From contig LJCW01000347.1 in the NCBI GenBank assembly GCA_001298555.1, forward strand, positions 1-45,989: a stretch of DNA of 45,989 nucleotides, read 5' to 3'. This DNA comes from Actinobacteria bacterium OV450. Its GTDB lineage: Bacteria > Actinomycetota > Actinomycetes > Streptomycetales > Streptomycetaceae. A program made the translations under genes and the position numbers. Below the pieces are notes generated by a model, which saw only the letters and a program-made list of their open reading frames with translations, was not told where the DNA came from and did no database searches. This document shows, one piece after another, positions 24,286 to 31,993 of this stretch (position 1 is its first letter; every line of letters starts with the position of its first letter).

Positions 24286-25181
24286 GGGGTGCCTCCGAGG
24301 CGGACGTGCTTGGTGAACTCGTCGTGCCCCGGCCAGCTGAGCACCAGCTCGCCGTTCTCCAGCGAGGCCGTGGCCAGTACGGGGGTCAGGTCCTGGGCGG
24401 TGGCGGCGGCGAGGGCGCCGGCGGCGCTGCCGTACGGCTCCAGCGAGCGCAGCGTGGAAATGGTGGGCGGCATCATCAGCAGCTCGCCCTTGTCGTATCC
24501 GGCGGCGGCGTCCGCGGGGCGGATCCAGACGGTCCGGTCGGCCTCGGTGGAGGCGTTGCGGGTGCGCTGGCCCTCGGGGAGGGCGGCGACGAAGAACCAG
24601 GTGTCGTAACGGCGGGGCTCGAATTCCGGGGTGATCCAGCGGGCCCAGGCGCCGAGCAGGTCGGAGCGGAGCAGCAGGCCGCGGCGGTCGAGGAACTCGG
24701 CGAAGGACAGGTGGCGGGCGACGAGGGCCTCCCGGTCGGCTTCCCAGTCGTCACCGGTGGTGTCGCCGACGACGGTGTCGGGGGTTTCGCCGGCGAGCAG
24801 GACGCCCGCCTCCTCGAAGGTCTCGCGGACGGCTCCGCAGACGATGGCCTGGGCGGTCCGGGGATCGGTGGCGAGGCGGTCGGCCCAGGCGTCGCGGCCC
24901 GGGCCGGCCCAGCCGACGAGGTGGTCCTCGTCGCGCGGGTCGACGCCGCCGCCGGGGTAGGCGTACGCACCGCCGGCGAAGGCCATGGAGGCCTTGCGGC
25001 GCAGCATGTGCACGGCGGGACCGGCAGGGGTGTCGCGCAGGAGCATGACCGTCGCGGCGCGGCGGGGTTCCACCGGGACGAGGGAACCCTCCATGAGCGC
25101 GCGGATGCGGTCGGGCCATTCCGGCGGGTACCACTGGCCTCCGGCGGGGGGCTGCTGCTGACCGTGCTGACCATTCGGCAT
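24282..25181 (-). CDS. Nudix hydrolase (NUDT19/RP2-like)
   Basis: 299 residues; TAGCAT (25193-25188) ends 6 bases before the ATG, so it is probably leaderless. A Gln/Pro-rich leader precedes RRAATVMLLRD, then MLRRKASMAFAGGAYAYPGGGVDPRD and the Nudix box catalytic part AVRETFEEAGVLL, separated from the first Gly-rich part by an insertion of about 35 residues. That insertion and the C-terminal TPEFEPRRYDTWFFVAALP are typical of NUDT19-type CoA diphosphatases. Predicted to hydrolyse a nucleoside diphosphate linked to another moiety, perhaps CoA derivatives. First gene of a three-gene unit with overlapping codons throughout. Confidence 0.85.
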   Translation of the reverse strand: MPNGQHGQQQPPAGGQWYPPEWPDRIRALMEGSLVPVEPRRAATVMLLRDTPAGPAVHMLRRKASMAFAGGAYAYPGGGVDPRDEDHLVGWAGPGRDAWADRLATDPRTAQAIVCGAVRETFEEAGVLLAGETPDTVVGDTTGDDWEADREALVARHLSFAEFLDRRGLLLRSDLLGAWARWITPEFEPRRYDTWFFVAALPEGQRTRNASTEADRTVWIRPADAAAGYDKGELLMMPPTISTLRSLEPYGSAAGALAAATAQDLTPVLATASLENGELVLSWPGHDEFTKHVRLGGTP

Positions 25182-25216
25182 GACGGGATGCTACGGGGAT
25201 CCGGCCCGATGTTCGA

Positions 25217-25245
25217 GAGTGCCCCGGCGATGGGCCGGGGCACTC
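25217..25245 (-). terminator. Terminator after ridA
   Basis: Perfect 12-bp stem GAGTGCCCCGGC / GCCGGGGCACTC with a 5-base loop, 26 bases after the RidA stop on the minus strand and upstream of the Nudix promoter. No long U-run. Confidence 0.7.
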
Positions 25246-25270
25246 CCGGCGCTGCCTCGGCGGCAGTGCC

Positions 25271-25741
25271 TCAGGAAGCGGCGATCTCGACCTGGATCTC
25301 GACCTCGACGGGGGCGTCCAGCGGGAGCACCGCCACGCCGACGGCGCTGCGGGCGTGCACGCCCTTCTCGCCGAGCACCGCGCCCAGCAGCTCGCTCGCA
25401 CCGTTCAGCACGCCCGGCTGGCCCGTGAAGTCGGGGGCCGAGGCGACGAAGCCGACGACCTTCACGACACGCGCGATCTTGTCCAGGTCACCGATCACGG
25501 ACTTCACCGCGGCCAGCGCGTTCAGCGCGCAGGTCGCGGCCAGCTCCTTGGCCTGCTCCGCGGAGACCTCGGCGCCGACCTTGCCGGTGACCGGGAGGCT
25601 GCCCTTGACCATCGGGAGCTGCCCCGCGGTGAACACGTACGCGCCCGACCGCACGGCCGGCTGGTACGTGGCCAGCGGCGGGACGACCTCCGGCAGGGTC
25701 AGGCCGAGCTCGGCCAGCTTCGCCTCGACAGCGCCGCTCAT
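25271..25741 (-). CDS. RidA (YjgF/YER057c/UK114) family protein
   Basis: 156 residues; the ATG overlaps the stop of the DUF4177 gene (ATGA). The trimeric RidA fold is seen in YVFTAGQLPMVKGSLPVTGKVG, the helix QAKELAATCALNALAAVKSVIGDLDKIARVVKVVGFVAS, and the closing strand GVAVLPLDAPVEVEIQVEI. RidA enzymes deaminate reactive enamine/imine intermediates such as 2-aminoacrylate; the catalytic Arg of archetypal RidA (in the sequence RSAVGVAVLPLDAPVE here, at the Arg before Ser-Ala) appears to be kept. This length and the C-terminal pattern suggest the longer Rid subfamily rather than RidA itself, so the enzyme activity is less certain. Confidence 0.88.
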   Translation of the reverse strand: MSGAVEAKLAELGLTLPEVVPPLATYQPAVRSGAYVFTAGQLPMVKGSLPVTGKVGAEVSAEQAKELAATCALNALAAVKSVIGDLDKIARVVKVVGFVASAPDFTGQPGVLNGASELLGAVLGEKGVHARSAVGVAVLPLDAPVEVEIQVEIAAS

Positions 25742-25899
25742 GCCTTCTCCCGCTTGAGGTAGGCCACGAGCTGCTCGGGGTTGTTCGGGCCGGGCACGAC
25801 CTGGACGAGCTCCCAGCCGTCCTCGCCCCAGGTGTCCAGGATCTGCTTGGTGGCGTGGACCAGCAGCGGGACCGTCGCGTATTCGAACTTCTTGGTCAT
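25738..25899 (-). CDS. DUF4177-like small protein (53 residues)
   Basis: ATG 25897-25899 to TGA 25738-25740. The sequence begins MTKKFEYATVPLLVHATKQI and continues LDTWGEDGWELVQVVPGPNNPEQLVAYLKREKA. The Trp-Gly-Glu-x-Gly-Trp-Glu-Leu-Val core is the hallmark of DUF4177, a small alpha/beta fold of unknown function. TACGCT (25912-25907) ends 7 bases before the start, suggesting a leaderless mRNA, and the stop overlaps the RidA start, so the pair is coupled. Streptomyces carry this small gene before ridA at this locus, which supports it as real despite its size. Confidence 0.85.
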   Translation of the reverse strand: MTKKFEYATVPLLVHATKQILDTWGEDGWELVQVVPGPNNPEQLVAYLKREKA

Positions 25900-25984
25900 G
25901 GGGGCGAGCGTAACGCCTGTCGCCGCGGGGGTCCGCCCGGCCGGACGCGGGGGAGGCTCATGCGCGGCCCGAAGGGCGAGTGGT

Positions 25985-25990
25985 TAGGCT
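25985..25990 (+). promoter_or_regulatory. -10 hexamer TAGGCT of the first ArsA-like gene
   Basis: TTAGGCT at 25984-25990 ends 8 bases before GTG 25999, and there is no ribosome site between them. Confidence 0.55.
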
Positions 25991-25998
25991 CAGAGGCT

Positions 25999-26979
25999 GT
26001 GAGCAGGCTCCAGGTGGTCAGCGGCAAGGGCGGAACCGGAAAGACCACGGTCGCCGCGGCACTCGCGCTCGCCCTCGCGCGCGAGGGCAGACGGACGCTT
26101 CTGGTCGAGGTCGAGGGCAGGCAGGGGATCGCGCAGCTCTTCGGCGCGGAGGCGCTCCCGTACGAGGAGCGGAAGATCGCCGTCGCCTCGGGCGGCGGGG
26201 AGGTCTTCGCACTGGCCATCGACGCCGAACGCGCCCTGCTGGACTACCTCCAGATGTTCTACAAGCTGGGTTCCGCCGGCCGCGCCCTCAAGAAGCTCGG
26301 CGCCATCGACTTCGCGACGACCATCGCGCCCGGGCTGCGGGACGTGCTGTTGACGGGCAAGGCGTGCGAGGCGGTCCGGCGCAAGGACAAGGCCGGCCGG
26401 TACGTCTACGACCACGTGATCATGGATGCGCCGCCCACGGGACGGATTACCCGCTTCCTGAACGTCAACGACGAGGTGGCGGGACTGGCCCGGTTCGGGC
26501 CGATCCACAACCAGGCGCAGGCCGTCATGAAGGTGCTCAAGTCCCCGGAGACGGCCGTCCACCTGGTCACGCTGCTGGAGGAGATGCCCGTCCAGGAGAC
26601 CGCGGACGGGATCGCCGAGCTCCGGGAAGCGGGGCTGCCGGTGGGGCGGGTCGTCGTCAACATGGTGCGGCCGCACCACCTGGACGCGGACGCCCTGCGC
26701 GCCGCCGCCGGCGAGCGCCGGGCCGACGTGGCCAGGGCGCTGTCCCGGGCGGGCCTGGGCGGCGCGCGCCGCGGCGGGCTCGCGGAGCGGCTGGTGGACC
26801 CGCTGCTCACGCAGGCCGCCGAGCACGCGGGCCGGGTGGAGCTGGAGCGCGCGCAGCGCACCGTACTGGAGCAGTTGGACATGGCGACGTACGAACTCCC
26901 GCTGCTCGGTGCGGGGATGGATCTGGCCGGGCTGTACGAGCTGGCCTCGGAGCTCCGGAAGCAGGCGGGCGAGGAATGA
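25999..26979 (+). CDS. ArsA/Get3-like ATPase (first of a pair)
   Basis: 326 residues from GTG 25999. LQVVSGKGGTGKTTVAAALA is a deviant Walker A (Gly9-Lys10-Gly-Gly-Thr-Gly-Lys15-Thr) of the ArsA/Get3 SIMIBI class; VEVEGRQGIAQLF is the switch I region, DHVIMDAPPTGRITRFL the switch II/Walker B region, and VVVNMVRPHH the conserved base-binding region. Arsenite-binding Cys residues of true ArsA are absent, so arsenic export is unlikely. Actinobacteria keep this gene and the next as a conserved pair, which may form a heterodimer handling membrane proteins or other clients; this role is inferred. The stop overlaps the next ATG (ATGA). Confidence 0.88.
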   Translation: MSRLQVVSGKGGTGKTTVAAALALALAREGRRTLLVEVEGRQGIAQLFGAEALPYEERKIAVASGGGEVFALAIDAERALLDYLQMFYKLGSAGRALKKLGAIDFATTIAPGLRDVLLTGKACEAVRRKDKAGRYVYDHVIMDAPPTGRITRFLNVNDEVAGLARFGPIHNQAQAVMKVLKSPETAVHLVTLLEEMPVQETADGIAELREAGLPVGRVVVNMVRPHHLDADALRAAAGERRADVARALSRAGLGGARRGGLAERLVDPLLTQAAEHAGRVELERAQRTVLEQLDMATYELPLLGAGMDLAGLYELASELRKQAGEE

Positions 26980-28298
26980 GCGGGTCCACCGCGACGACCA
27001 CCGCGACGACGACCGGGACCTCCACCGGATCGACCACCGGTACCACCCCCGCGAACGCGGGGACGAAGGCGGGCATCGGAATGGACACTGCGCCACGGCT
27101 GGCCGTCGACCGGCTGCTGGACGACCCCACGACGCGGATCATCGTCTGCTGCGGCGCGGGCGGGGTCGGCAAGACCACCACCGCCGCGGCCCTGGGCGTA
27201 CGGGCGGCGGAGCGCGGGCGGAAGGTGGTCGTGCTGACGATCGACCCGGCGCGGCGGCTCGCCCAGTCGATGGGGATCGACTCGCTGGACAACACCCCGC
27301 GCAAGGTGACGGGCGTCGACGGCGGCGAACTGCACGCCATGATGCTCGACATGAAGCGGACCTTCGACGAGATCGTCGAGGGTCACGCGGACCCCGAGCG
27401 GGCGCAGGCCATCCTCGCGAACCCCTTCTACCAGTCGCTGTCGGCCGGCTTCGCGGGCACGCAGGAGTACATGGCGATGGAGAAGCTGGGCCAGTTGCGG
27501 GCGCGGGACGACTGGGACCTGATCGTCGTGGACACCCCGCCGAGCCGGTCCGCACTGGACTTCCTCGACGCGCCGAAGCGGCTGGGGTCCTTCCTGGACG
27601 GGAAGTTCATCCGGGTGCTGATGGCTCCGGCGAAGGTGGGCGGCCGGGCGGGGATGAAGTTCCTCAACGTCGGCATGTCCCTGATGACCGGCACGCTGAG
27701 CAAGCTGATGGGCGCCTCGCTGCTGAAGGACGTCCAGACCTTCGTGGCCGCGATGGACACGATGTTCGGCGGGTTCCGCACCCGCGCGGACGCGACGTTC
27801 CGGCTTCTCCAGGCTCCGGGCACGGCGTTCCTGGTGGTCGCGGCGCCCGAGCCGGACGCGGTGCGGGAGGCGGCCTATTTCGTCGAGCGGCTGGCCGCGG
27901 AGAACATGCCGCTGGCCGGGCTCGTACTGAACCGGGTGCACGGAAGTGGCGCCGACCAGCTGTCCGCAGAGCGGGCGTTGGCCGCCGCAGAGAATATTGA
28001 AGAAGGCGGCATTGTCGATCAGGAGTCCGGGAAAGCTGGACTTCGTGACTCGGCCGACTCCCCCTCAGACCCCGATGCCGATGCCGACGTGGACGAGATC
28101 ACCGCAGGACTGCTGCGCCTGCACGCCGAACGGATGCAGGTGATCGCGCGCGAACAGCGCACACGCGACCGCTTCACCTCGCTGCACCCCGAGGTGGCGG
28201 TGGCCGAGGTGGCCGCCCTGCCCGGCGATGTGCACGACCTCGCCGGGCTACGGGCCATCGGAGAGCGACTCGCGGCCGGGGTTCCGGCCGGAGCGTAG
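26976..28298 (+). CDS. ArsA/Get3-like ATPase (second of a pair)
   Basis: 440 residues from ATG 26976, overlapping the previous stop. The first 35 residues are a Thr/Gly-rich low-complexity tract encoded by ACC/ACG repeats; an alternative start MDTAPRLAV begins about residue 36. IIVCCGAGGVGKTTTAAALG (55-74) is the P-loop, VLTIDPARRLAQSMG the switch I region, and DLIVVDTPPSRSALDFL the switch II region, and a helical client-binding region (about 140-260, Met-rich: LNVGMSLMTGTLSKLMG) resembles the hydrophobic groove of Get3. The C-terminal region has an acidic DPDADADVDE insert. It likely works with the upstream ATPase. A hairpin follows, separating it from convergent wblA. Confidence 0.88.
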   Translation: MSGSTATTTATTTGTSTGSTTGTTPANAGTKAGIGMDTAPRLAVDRLLDDPTTRIIVCCGAGGVGKTTTAAALGVRAAERGRKVVVLTIDPARRLAQSMGIDSLDNTPRKVTGVDGGELHAMMLDMKRTFDEIVEGHADPERAQAILANPFYQSLSAGFAGTQEYMAMEKLGQLRARDDWDLIVVDTPPSRSALDFLDAPKRLGSFLDGKFIRVLMAPAKVGGRAGMKFLNVGMSLMTGTLSKLMGASLLKDVQTFVAAMDTMFGGFRTRADATFRLLQAPGTAFLVVAAPEPDAVREAAYFVERLAAENMPLAGLVLNRVHGSGADQLSAERALAAAENIEEGGIVDQESGKAGLRDSADSPSDPDADADVDEITAGLLRLHAERMQVIAREQRTRDRFTSLHPEVAVAEVAALPGDVHDLAGLRAIGERLAAGVPAGA

Positions 28299-28302
28299 TG
28301 TT

Positions 28303-28341
28303 CGTACGACGGGCGCCTCCGGGTGCGGAGGCACTCGTACG
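28303..28341. terminator. Hairpin between convergent arsA-like and wblA genes
   Basis: The inner stem is GCCTCCG (28315-28321) with CGGAGGC (28326-28332), and the outer repeat is CGTACGA (28303-28309) with TCGTACG (28335-28341). It is five bases after the ATPase stop and 18 bases before the wblA stop, so it could end both transcripts. Confidence 0.6.
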
Positions 28342-28359
28342 CGGGATCGCGCGGGGGCT

Positions 28360-28710
28360 CTACCCGGCTGCCGCGTACGTCTCGTACGACACGTCGATCT
28401 CCGCATCGACATCCACGGTGAGGATGCCCGTGCTGCGCTCGTACTCCGTGCGGGCGGTTTCGAGCAGCCGTCGCCACGAGGTGACGGTGGGTCGCCGGCG
28501 CAGCAAGGCGCGACGCTCCCGCTCGGTCATTCCGCCCCATACTCCGAACTCGACACGATTGTCGAGCGCGTCGGCCAGGCACTCGGTCCGCACCGGACAC
28601 CCGGTGCACACCGCCTTGGCCCTGTTCTGTGCCGCTCCTTGAACGAACAGTTCATCCGGATCGGTAGTGCGGCAGGCTGCCTGCGCACTCCAGTCGGTAA
28701 CCCAGCCCAT
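28360..28710 (-). CDS. wblA: WhiB-like iron-sulfur regulator WblA
   Basis: 116 residues from ATG 28708-28710, after GGGAGAGGA; an in-frame ATG at 28767 would add 19 residues. WhiB-family iron-sulfur ligands Cys13, Cys35, Cys38 and Cys44 (C-x21-C-x2-C-x5-C), the GVWGG turn (56-60), and the basic helix RRALLRRRPTVTSW are present. The sequence closely matches my memory of S. coelicolor WblA (SCO3579), a global regulator needed for sporulation and repressing antibiotic production; place in the gene order (after the ArsA pair, divergent from a PBP) agrees. The C-terminus (ERSTGILTVDVDAEIDVSYE) is slightly longer and more acidic than I recall for S. coelicolor. Confidence 0.95.
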   Translation of the reverse strand: MGWVTDWSAQAACRTTDPDELFVQGAAQNRAKAVCTGCPVRTECLADALDNRVEFGVWGGMTERERRALLRRRPTVTSWRRLLETARTEYERSTGILTVDVDAEIDVSYETYAAAG

Positions 28711-29106
28711 CCCGGCGCCGTCCTCTCCCGAATCGAGGCTCCCCCACGGCGGTAGCGGCATATTCACCGCTGCCAGTTGAGGACGTTACGGAAGGCGGGC
28801 ACGGCGCAACACCCCCGACGGGCCCAATCTTGAATGGTCCGAACGGACTATGGGTAAGCGGCAGATCACCCGACGGAGTGATCCGGCGACATGCCCGACC
28901 ATTCCGGCAATTCGGATGGAATCGGCGGACCCGGACGAACGACCGTCAGAGCGAGGGGCGGGATTCGGACATAAGTCCACCCCATTCGGGAAGGGTGAAA
29001 ATCAAGCCGAGGGGTTGATGTCGCACCGCACTGCTGTGACAGTTGGGGCCAGCTTAGGCCAAGGCATTCGCACGTGTCCGGCGAATGAGAACGTAGGCTG
29101 CCCTCC
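28711..29106. promoter_or_regulatory. Divergent promoter region between wblA and the PBP gene (396 bases)
   Basis: No protein gene. It is relatively AT-rich for this genome. It contains the inverted repeat GATCAC-N8-GTGATC (28864-28883), a second ATTCC-N12-GGAAT (28901-28922), and TAGGCT (29094-29099) just before the PBP start. The wblA side is about 150 bases of low-complexity-free DNA, room for several regulators; wblA is known to be heavily regulated, but no specific box was recognised with confidence. Confidence 0.6.
29094..29099 (+). promoter_or_regulatory. -10 hexamer TAGGCT of the PBP gene
   Basis: TAGGCT ends 7 bases before ATG 29107, with no ribosome site, so the mRNA is probably leaderless. 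Confidence 0.55.
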
Positions 29107-31392
29107 ATGGGAAAGAAGCGCTCGGGCGCCGGGCTCACGGGGCCGCAGCAGGCCGCCAAGTTCCTCGGGGTGTCCGTTCTCTCCGGAGTTGTGCTGGCCG
29201 GCATCGCGATCCCGGGCGCAGGCGCCCTCGGGCTTGCCGCGAAGGGCACGGTCGAGGGATTCGACGAGATCCCGGCCAATCTGAAGACACCGCCGCTGAG
29301 TCAGCGCACCACGATTCTGGACGCCGAGGGTGGCTTGATCGCCACGGTCTATTCACGGGACCGGCAGGTGGTGCCGCTCACGGCCATCTCCCCGTACATG
29401 CAGAAGGCGATCGTCGCGATCGAGGACTCGCGTTTCTACGAGCACGGCGCGGTCGACCTGAAGGGCATCCTGCGCGCGGCCAACCGCAACGCGCAGGAGG
29501 GCGGAGCCGCGCAGGGCGCCTCCACGCTGACCCAGCAGTACGTGAAGAACGTCTTCGTCGAGGAGGCCGGCGACGACGAGAGCAAGGTGCGCGAGGCCCA
29601 GGAGAAGAGTCTGGGCCGCAAGGTCCGCGAGCTGAAGTACTCGATCCAGGTCGAGGAGGAACTCGGGAAGAAGAAGATCCTCGAGAACTACCTCAACATC
29701 ACGTACTTCGGCCAGCAGGCGTACGGAATCGAATCCGCCGCGCAGCGCTACTTCAGCAAGCCGGCCAAGGACCTGACCCTGGACGAGTCGGCGCTCCTGG
29801 CGGGCGTCGTGCAGTCGCCGAGCCGGTTCGACCCGGTCAACGACGCCCAGGAGGCGATGAAGCGCCGCAACGTCGTCCTCCAGCGGATGGCCGACATGAA
29901 GGACATCTCGCAGGCCGAGGCGGACGAGGCCAAGAAGAAGCCGGTGACGCTGAAGGTGACGCGGCCGAAGAACGGCTGCATCACCGCCGTCAAGGGCGCG
30001 GGCTTCTTCTGCGACTACGTGCGCAACACCTTCCTGACCGACCCGGTCTTCGGCAAGACCCGCGAGGAGCGGGCCAAGCTCTGGAACCAGGGCGGCCTGA
30101 CCGTGCGCACGACGCTGGACCCGCAGTCGCAGGAGTCCGTCAACGAGTCGATCAAGGACCACGTCAACCAGGACGACAAGGTCGCCACGGCCGTCACCCT
30201 GGTGCAGCCGGGCACCGGCCGCGTGCTCGCCATGGGCCAGTCCAAGCCGTACGGCTTCGGCAAGAACGAGACCCAGATCAACTTCTCCGTTGACAAGCGG
30301 ATGGGCGGATCGAGCTTCGGCTTCCCGACCGGCTCGACCTTCAAGCCGTTCGTCGCGGCCGCGGCCCTGGAGAAGGGCGTGCCGGCGGGCAAGACGTACC
30401 CGTCCCCGCACGACATGGAGTACCCGAGCCCGGTGGAGACCTGCGGCGACAAGCCGTGGGTCAACACCTCGCACGACAGGGTCGAGAACGAGTCCGAGTC
30501 CGAGCGCGGCCCGTACGGCATGCAGGACGCGATGGCCAAGTCGGTCAACACGTACTTCGTGGAGATGATCTCCGAGAACGGGCTCTGCCCCGTGACCGAG
30601 ATGACCACCAAGCTCGGCGTGGTCCCGGCCGACGGGACGAAGCTCCCCGAGGTCCCGGCCATCGCGCTCGGCACCGAGGGCATGTCACCGCTGACCATGG
30701 CGAACGCGTACGCGACCTTCGCCAACCGCGGCGTGCACTGCACCCCCGTCGCCCTGGAGTCCATCACCGACTCGCACGGCAAGGCACTGGCCGTGCCGAA
30801 GTCCCAGTGCGACCGCGTGATGTCGGAGAAGACCGCCGACACCATCAACACGCTGCTGCTCGGCGTGGTCGACTCCGGTACGGGTACGGCCGCGGGTCTG
30901 ACCGACCGGCAGAACGCGGGCAAGACCGGAACCACCGACAGCCGCTACAACGCCTGGTTCGTCGGGTACACGCCGAACATGTCCGGCGCGACCTGGGTCG
31001 GCTCGGGCGGCTCCAAGCAGGTGTCGATGGAGAACATCACCATCGGCGGCCAGTACTACGACAAGGTCTACGGCGGCGGGCTGCCCGGCCCGATCTGGAA
31101 GCAGGCGGTCACGGGCGCACTGTCGGGCCGGGAGGCGCCGAACTTCACCACGGTGAGCATCGTGGACGGCGGCCTGCCGACCGGCGGCGGCCGGCCCAGC
31201 ACGAACCCGAACCCGACCCCCAACAAGCCGGGCAAGCCCAACAAGCCCGGCAAGCCCGGCGGCGACAACAAACCCGGCGGCCGCGCCGGGGGTCAGACGG
31301 CGGCGGGCGCCACCGGCGGCAGCACCCCGCCGAACCCGTTCCCGGACATCCCCCTGGACCCGGGCGTGATCGGCGGCCCGGAGGGCCAGTAG
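29107..31392 (+). CDS. Bifunctional penicillin-binding protein (glycosyltransferase/transpeptidase, class A)
   Basis: 761 residues. A basic N-terminus and one membrane helix (about 18-45) anchor the protein. The GT51 domain has catalytic Glu106 in AIEDSRFYEHGAVD, with QGASTLTQQYVKN and RKVRELKYSIQVEEEL as donor-site motifs. The transpeptidase domain has Ser410 of STFK, SVN (479-481) and KTGTT (606-610). The two domains polymerise lipid II and crosslink peptides in the cell wall. No PASTA domain; instead the C-terminus is a Pro/Lys/Gly repeat (NKPGKPNKPGKPGG) and a Gly/Thr tail, likely disordered. Divergent from wblA. Followed by a very strong terminator shared with the convergent yqeY-like gene. 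Confidence 0.95.
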   Translation: MGKKRSGAGLTGPQQAAKFLGVSVLSGVVLAGIAIPGAGALGLAAKGTVEGFDEIPANLKTPPLSQRTTILDAEGGLIATVYSRDRQVVPLTAISPYMQKAIVAIEDSRFYEHGAVDLKGILRAANRNAQEGGAAQGASTLTQQYVKNVFVEEAGDDESKVREAQEKSLGRKVRELKYSIQVEEELGKKKILENYLNITYFGQQAYGIESAAQRYFSKPAKDLTLDESALLAGVVQSPSRFDPVNDAQEAMKRRNVVLQRMADMKDISQAEADEAKKKPVTLKVTRPKNGCITAVKGAGFFCDYVRNTFLTDPVFGKTREERAKLWNQGGLTVRTTLDPQSQESVNESIKDHVNQDDKVATAVTLVQPGTGRVLAMGQSKPYGFGKNETQINFSVDKRMGGSSFGFPTGSTFKPFVAAAALEKGVPAGKTYPSPHDMEYPSPVETCGDKPWVNTSHDRVENESESERGPYGMQDAMAKSVNTYFVEMISENGLCPVTEMTTKLGVVPADGTKLPEVPAIALGTEGMSPLTMANAYATFANRGVHCTPVALESITDSHGKALAVPKSQCDRVMSEKTADTINTLLLGVVDSGTGTAAGLTDRQNAGKTGTTDSRYNAWFVGYTPNMSGATWVGSGGSKQVSMENITIGGQYYDKVYGGGLPGPIWKQAVTGALSGREAPNFTTVSIVDGGLPTGGGRPSTNPNPTPNKPGKPNKPGKPGGDNKPGGRAGGQTAAGATGGSTPPNPFPDIPLDPGVIGGPEGQ

Positions 31393-31397
31393 CAAAA

Positions 31398-31440
31398 GGA
31401 GAGGGCCCGGCCCGCGCACCGCGCGGGCCGGGCCCTCTCC
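31398..31440. terminator. Bidirectional terminator, 20-bp perfect stem
   Basis: 31398-31417 pairs perfectly with 31421-31440 across the loop ACC. AAAA precedes the left arm (31394-31397), giving a U-tract on the minus-strand transcript of the yqeY-like gene. The strongest hairpin in the window. Confidence 0.9.
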
Positions 31441-31464
31441 CCATGTCCGGTGTCCGGTGTCCGG

Positions 31465-31926
31465 TCAGGAAAGCCGCTTCTTGACGGCGGCGGCCACCCG
31501 GCCGCCCTCCGCCAGACCGGCCACCTTCGGGCCCACGATCTTCATGACGGCGCCCATGGCCCGCGGCCCCTCGGCACCCGCGGCCCTGGCCTCCTCGACC
31601 GCCTCGGCCACGATCGCACCGAGCTCGTCGTCACTGAGCTGCTTGGGCAGATAGGTGTCGAGGAACTCGCCCTCCGCCGTCTCGCGCGCGGCCTGCTCGG
31701 GACGACCACCCTGCGCGAAGGCCTCCGCGGCCTCACGGCGCTTCTTCGCCTCCTTGGCGATCACCTTCAGCACCTCGTCGTCGGAGAGCACGCGCGCCTC
31801 CTTGCCCGCGACCTCCTCCTTGGTGATGGCGGCGAGGGTCAGGCGCAGCGTGGACGAGTGCAGCTCGTCGCGCGCCCTGATGGCGGTGGTGAGGTCTTCC
31901 TGGAGCTTGGCTTTGAGCGTGGTCAT
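31465..31926 (-). CDS. GatB/YqeY domain protein
   Basis: 153 residues from ATG 31924-31926; CAGACT (31938-31933) ends 6 bases before the start, pointing to a leaderless transcript. The whole protein is the YqeY domain: MTTLKAKLQEDLTTAIRARD, STLRLTLAAITKEEVAGKEA, the helix LSDDEVLKVIAKEAKKRREAAEAF, EFLDTYLPKQLSDDE, and the C-terminal GAVMKIVGPKVAGLAEGGRVAAAVKKRL. It resembles the tRNA-binding tail of GatB but lacks the amidotransferase part. Function of free YqeY proteins is unclear; tRNA interaction is inferred from homology. It is divergent from the metallophosphoesterase with 67 bases between. Confidence 0.92.
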   Translation of the reverse strand: MTTLKAKLQEDLTTAIRARDELHSSTLRLTLAAITKEEVAGKEARVLSDDEVLKVIAKEAKKRREAAEAFAQGGRPEQAARETAEGEFLDTYLPKQLSDDELGAIVAEAVEEARAAGAEGPRAMGAVMKIVGPKVAGLAEGGRVAAAVKKRLS

Positions 31927-31993
31927 GCCCCGAGTCTGCCAGGTCGAAGGGCGGCGGCGCCCGCCGGTTTTCCGCGTCTGCGACGATGGGGCC

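Noticed and set aside
25999..28298. Arsenic resistance operon
   Set aside because: The ATPases belong to the ArsA/Get3 class but lack the arsenic-binding Cys set, and there is no ArsB, ArsC or ArsR nearby.
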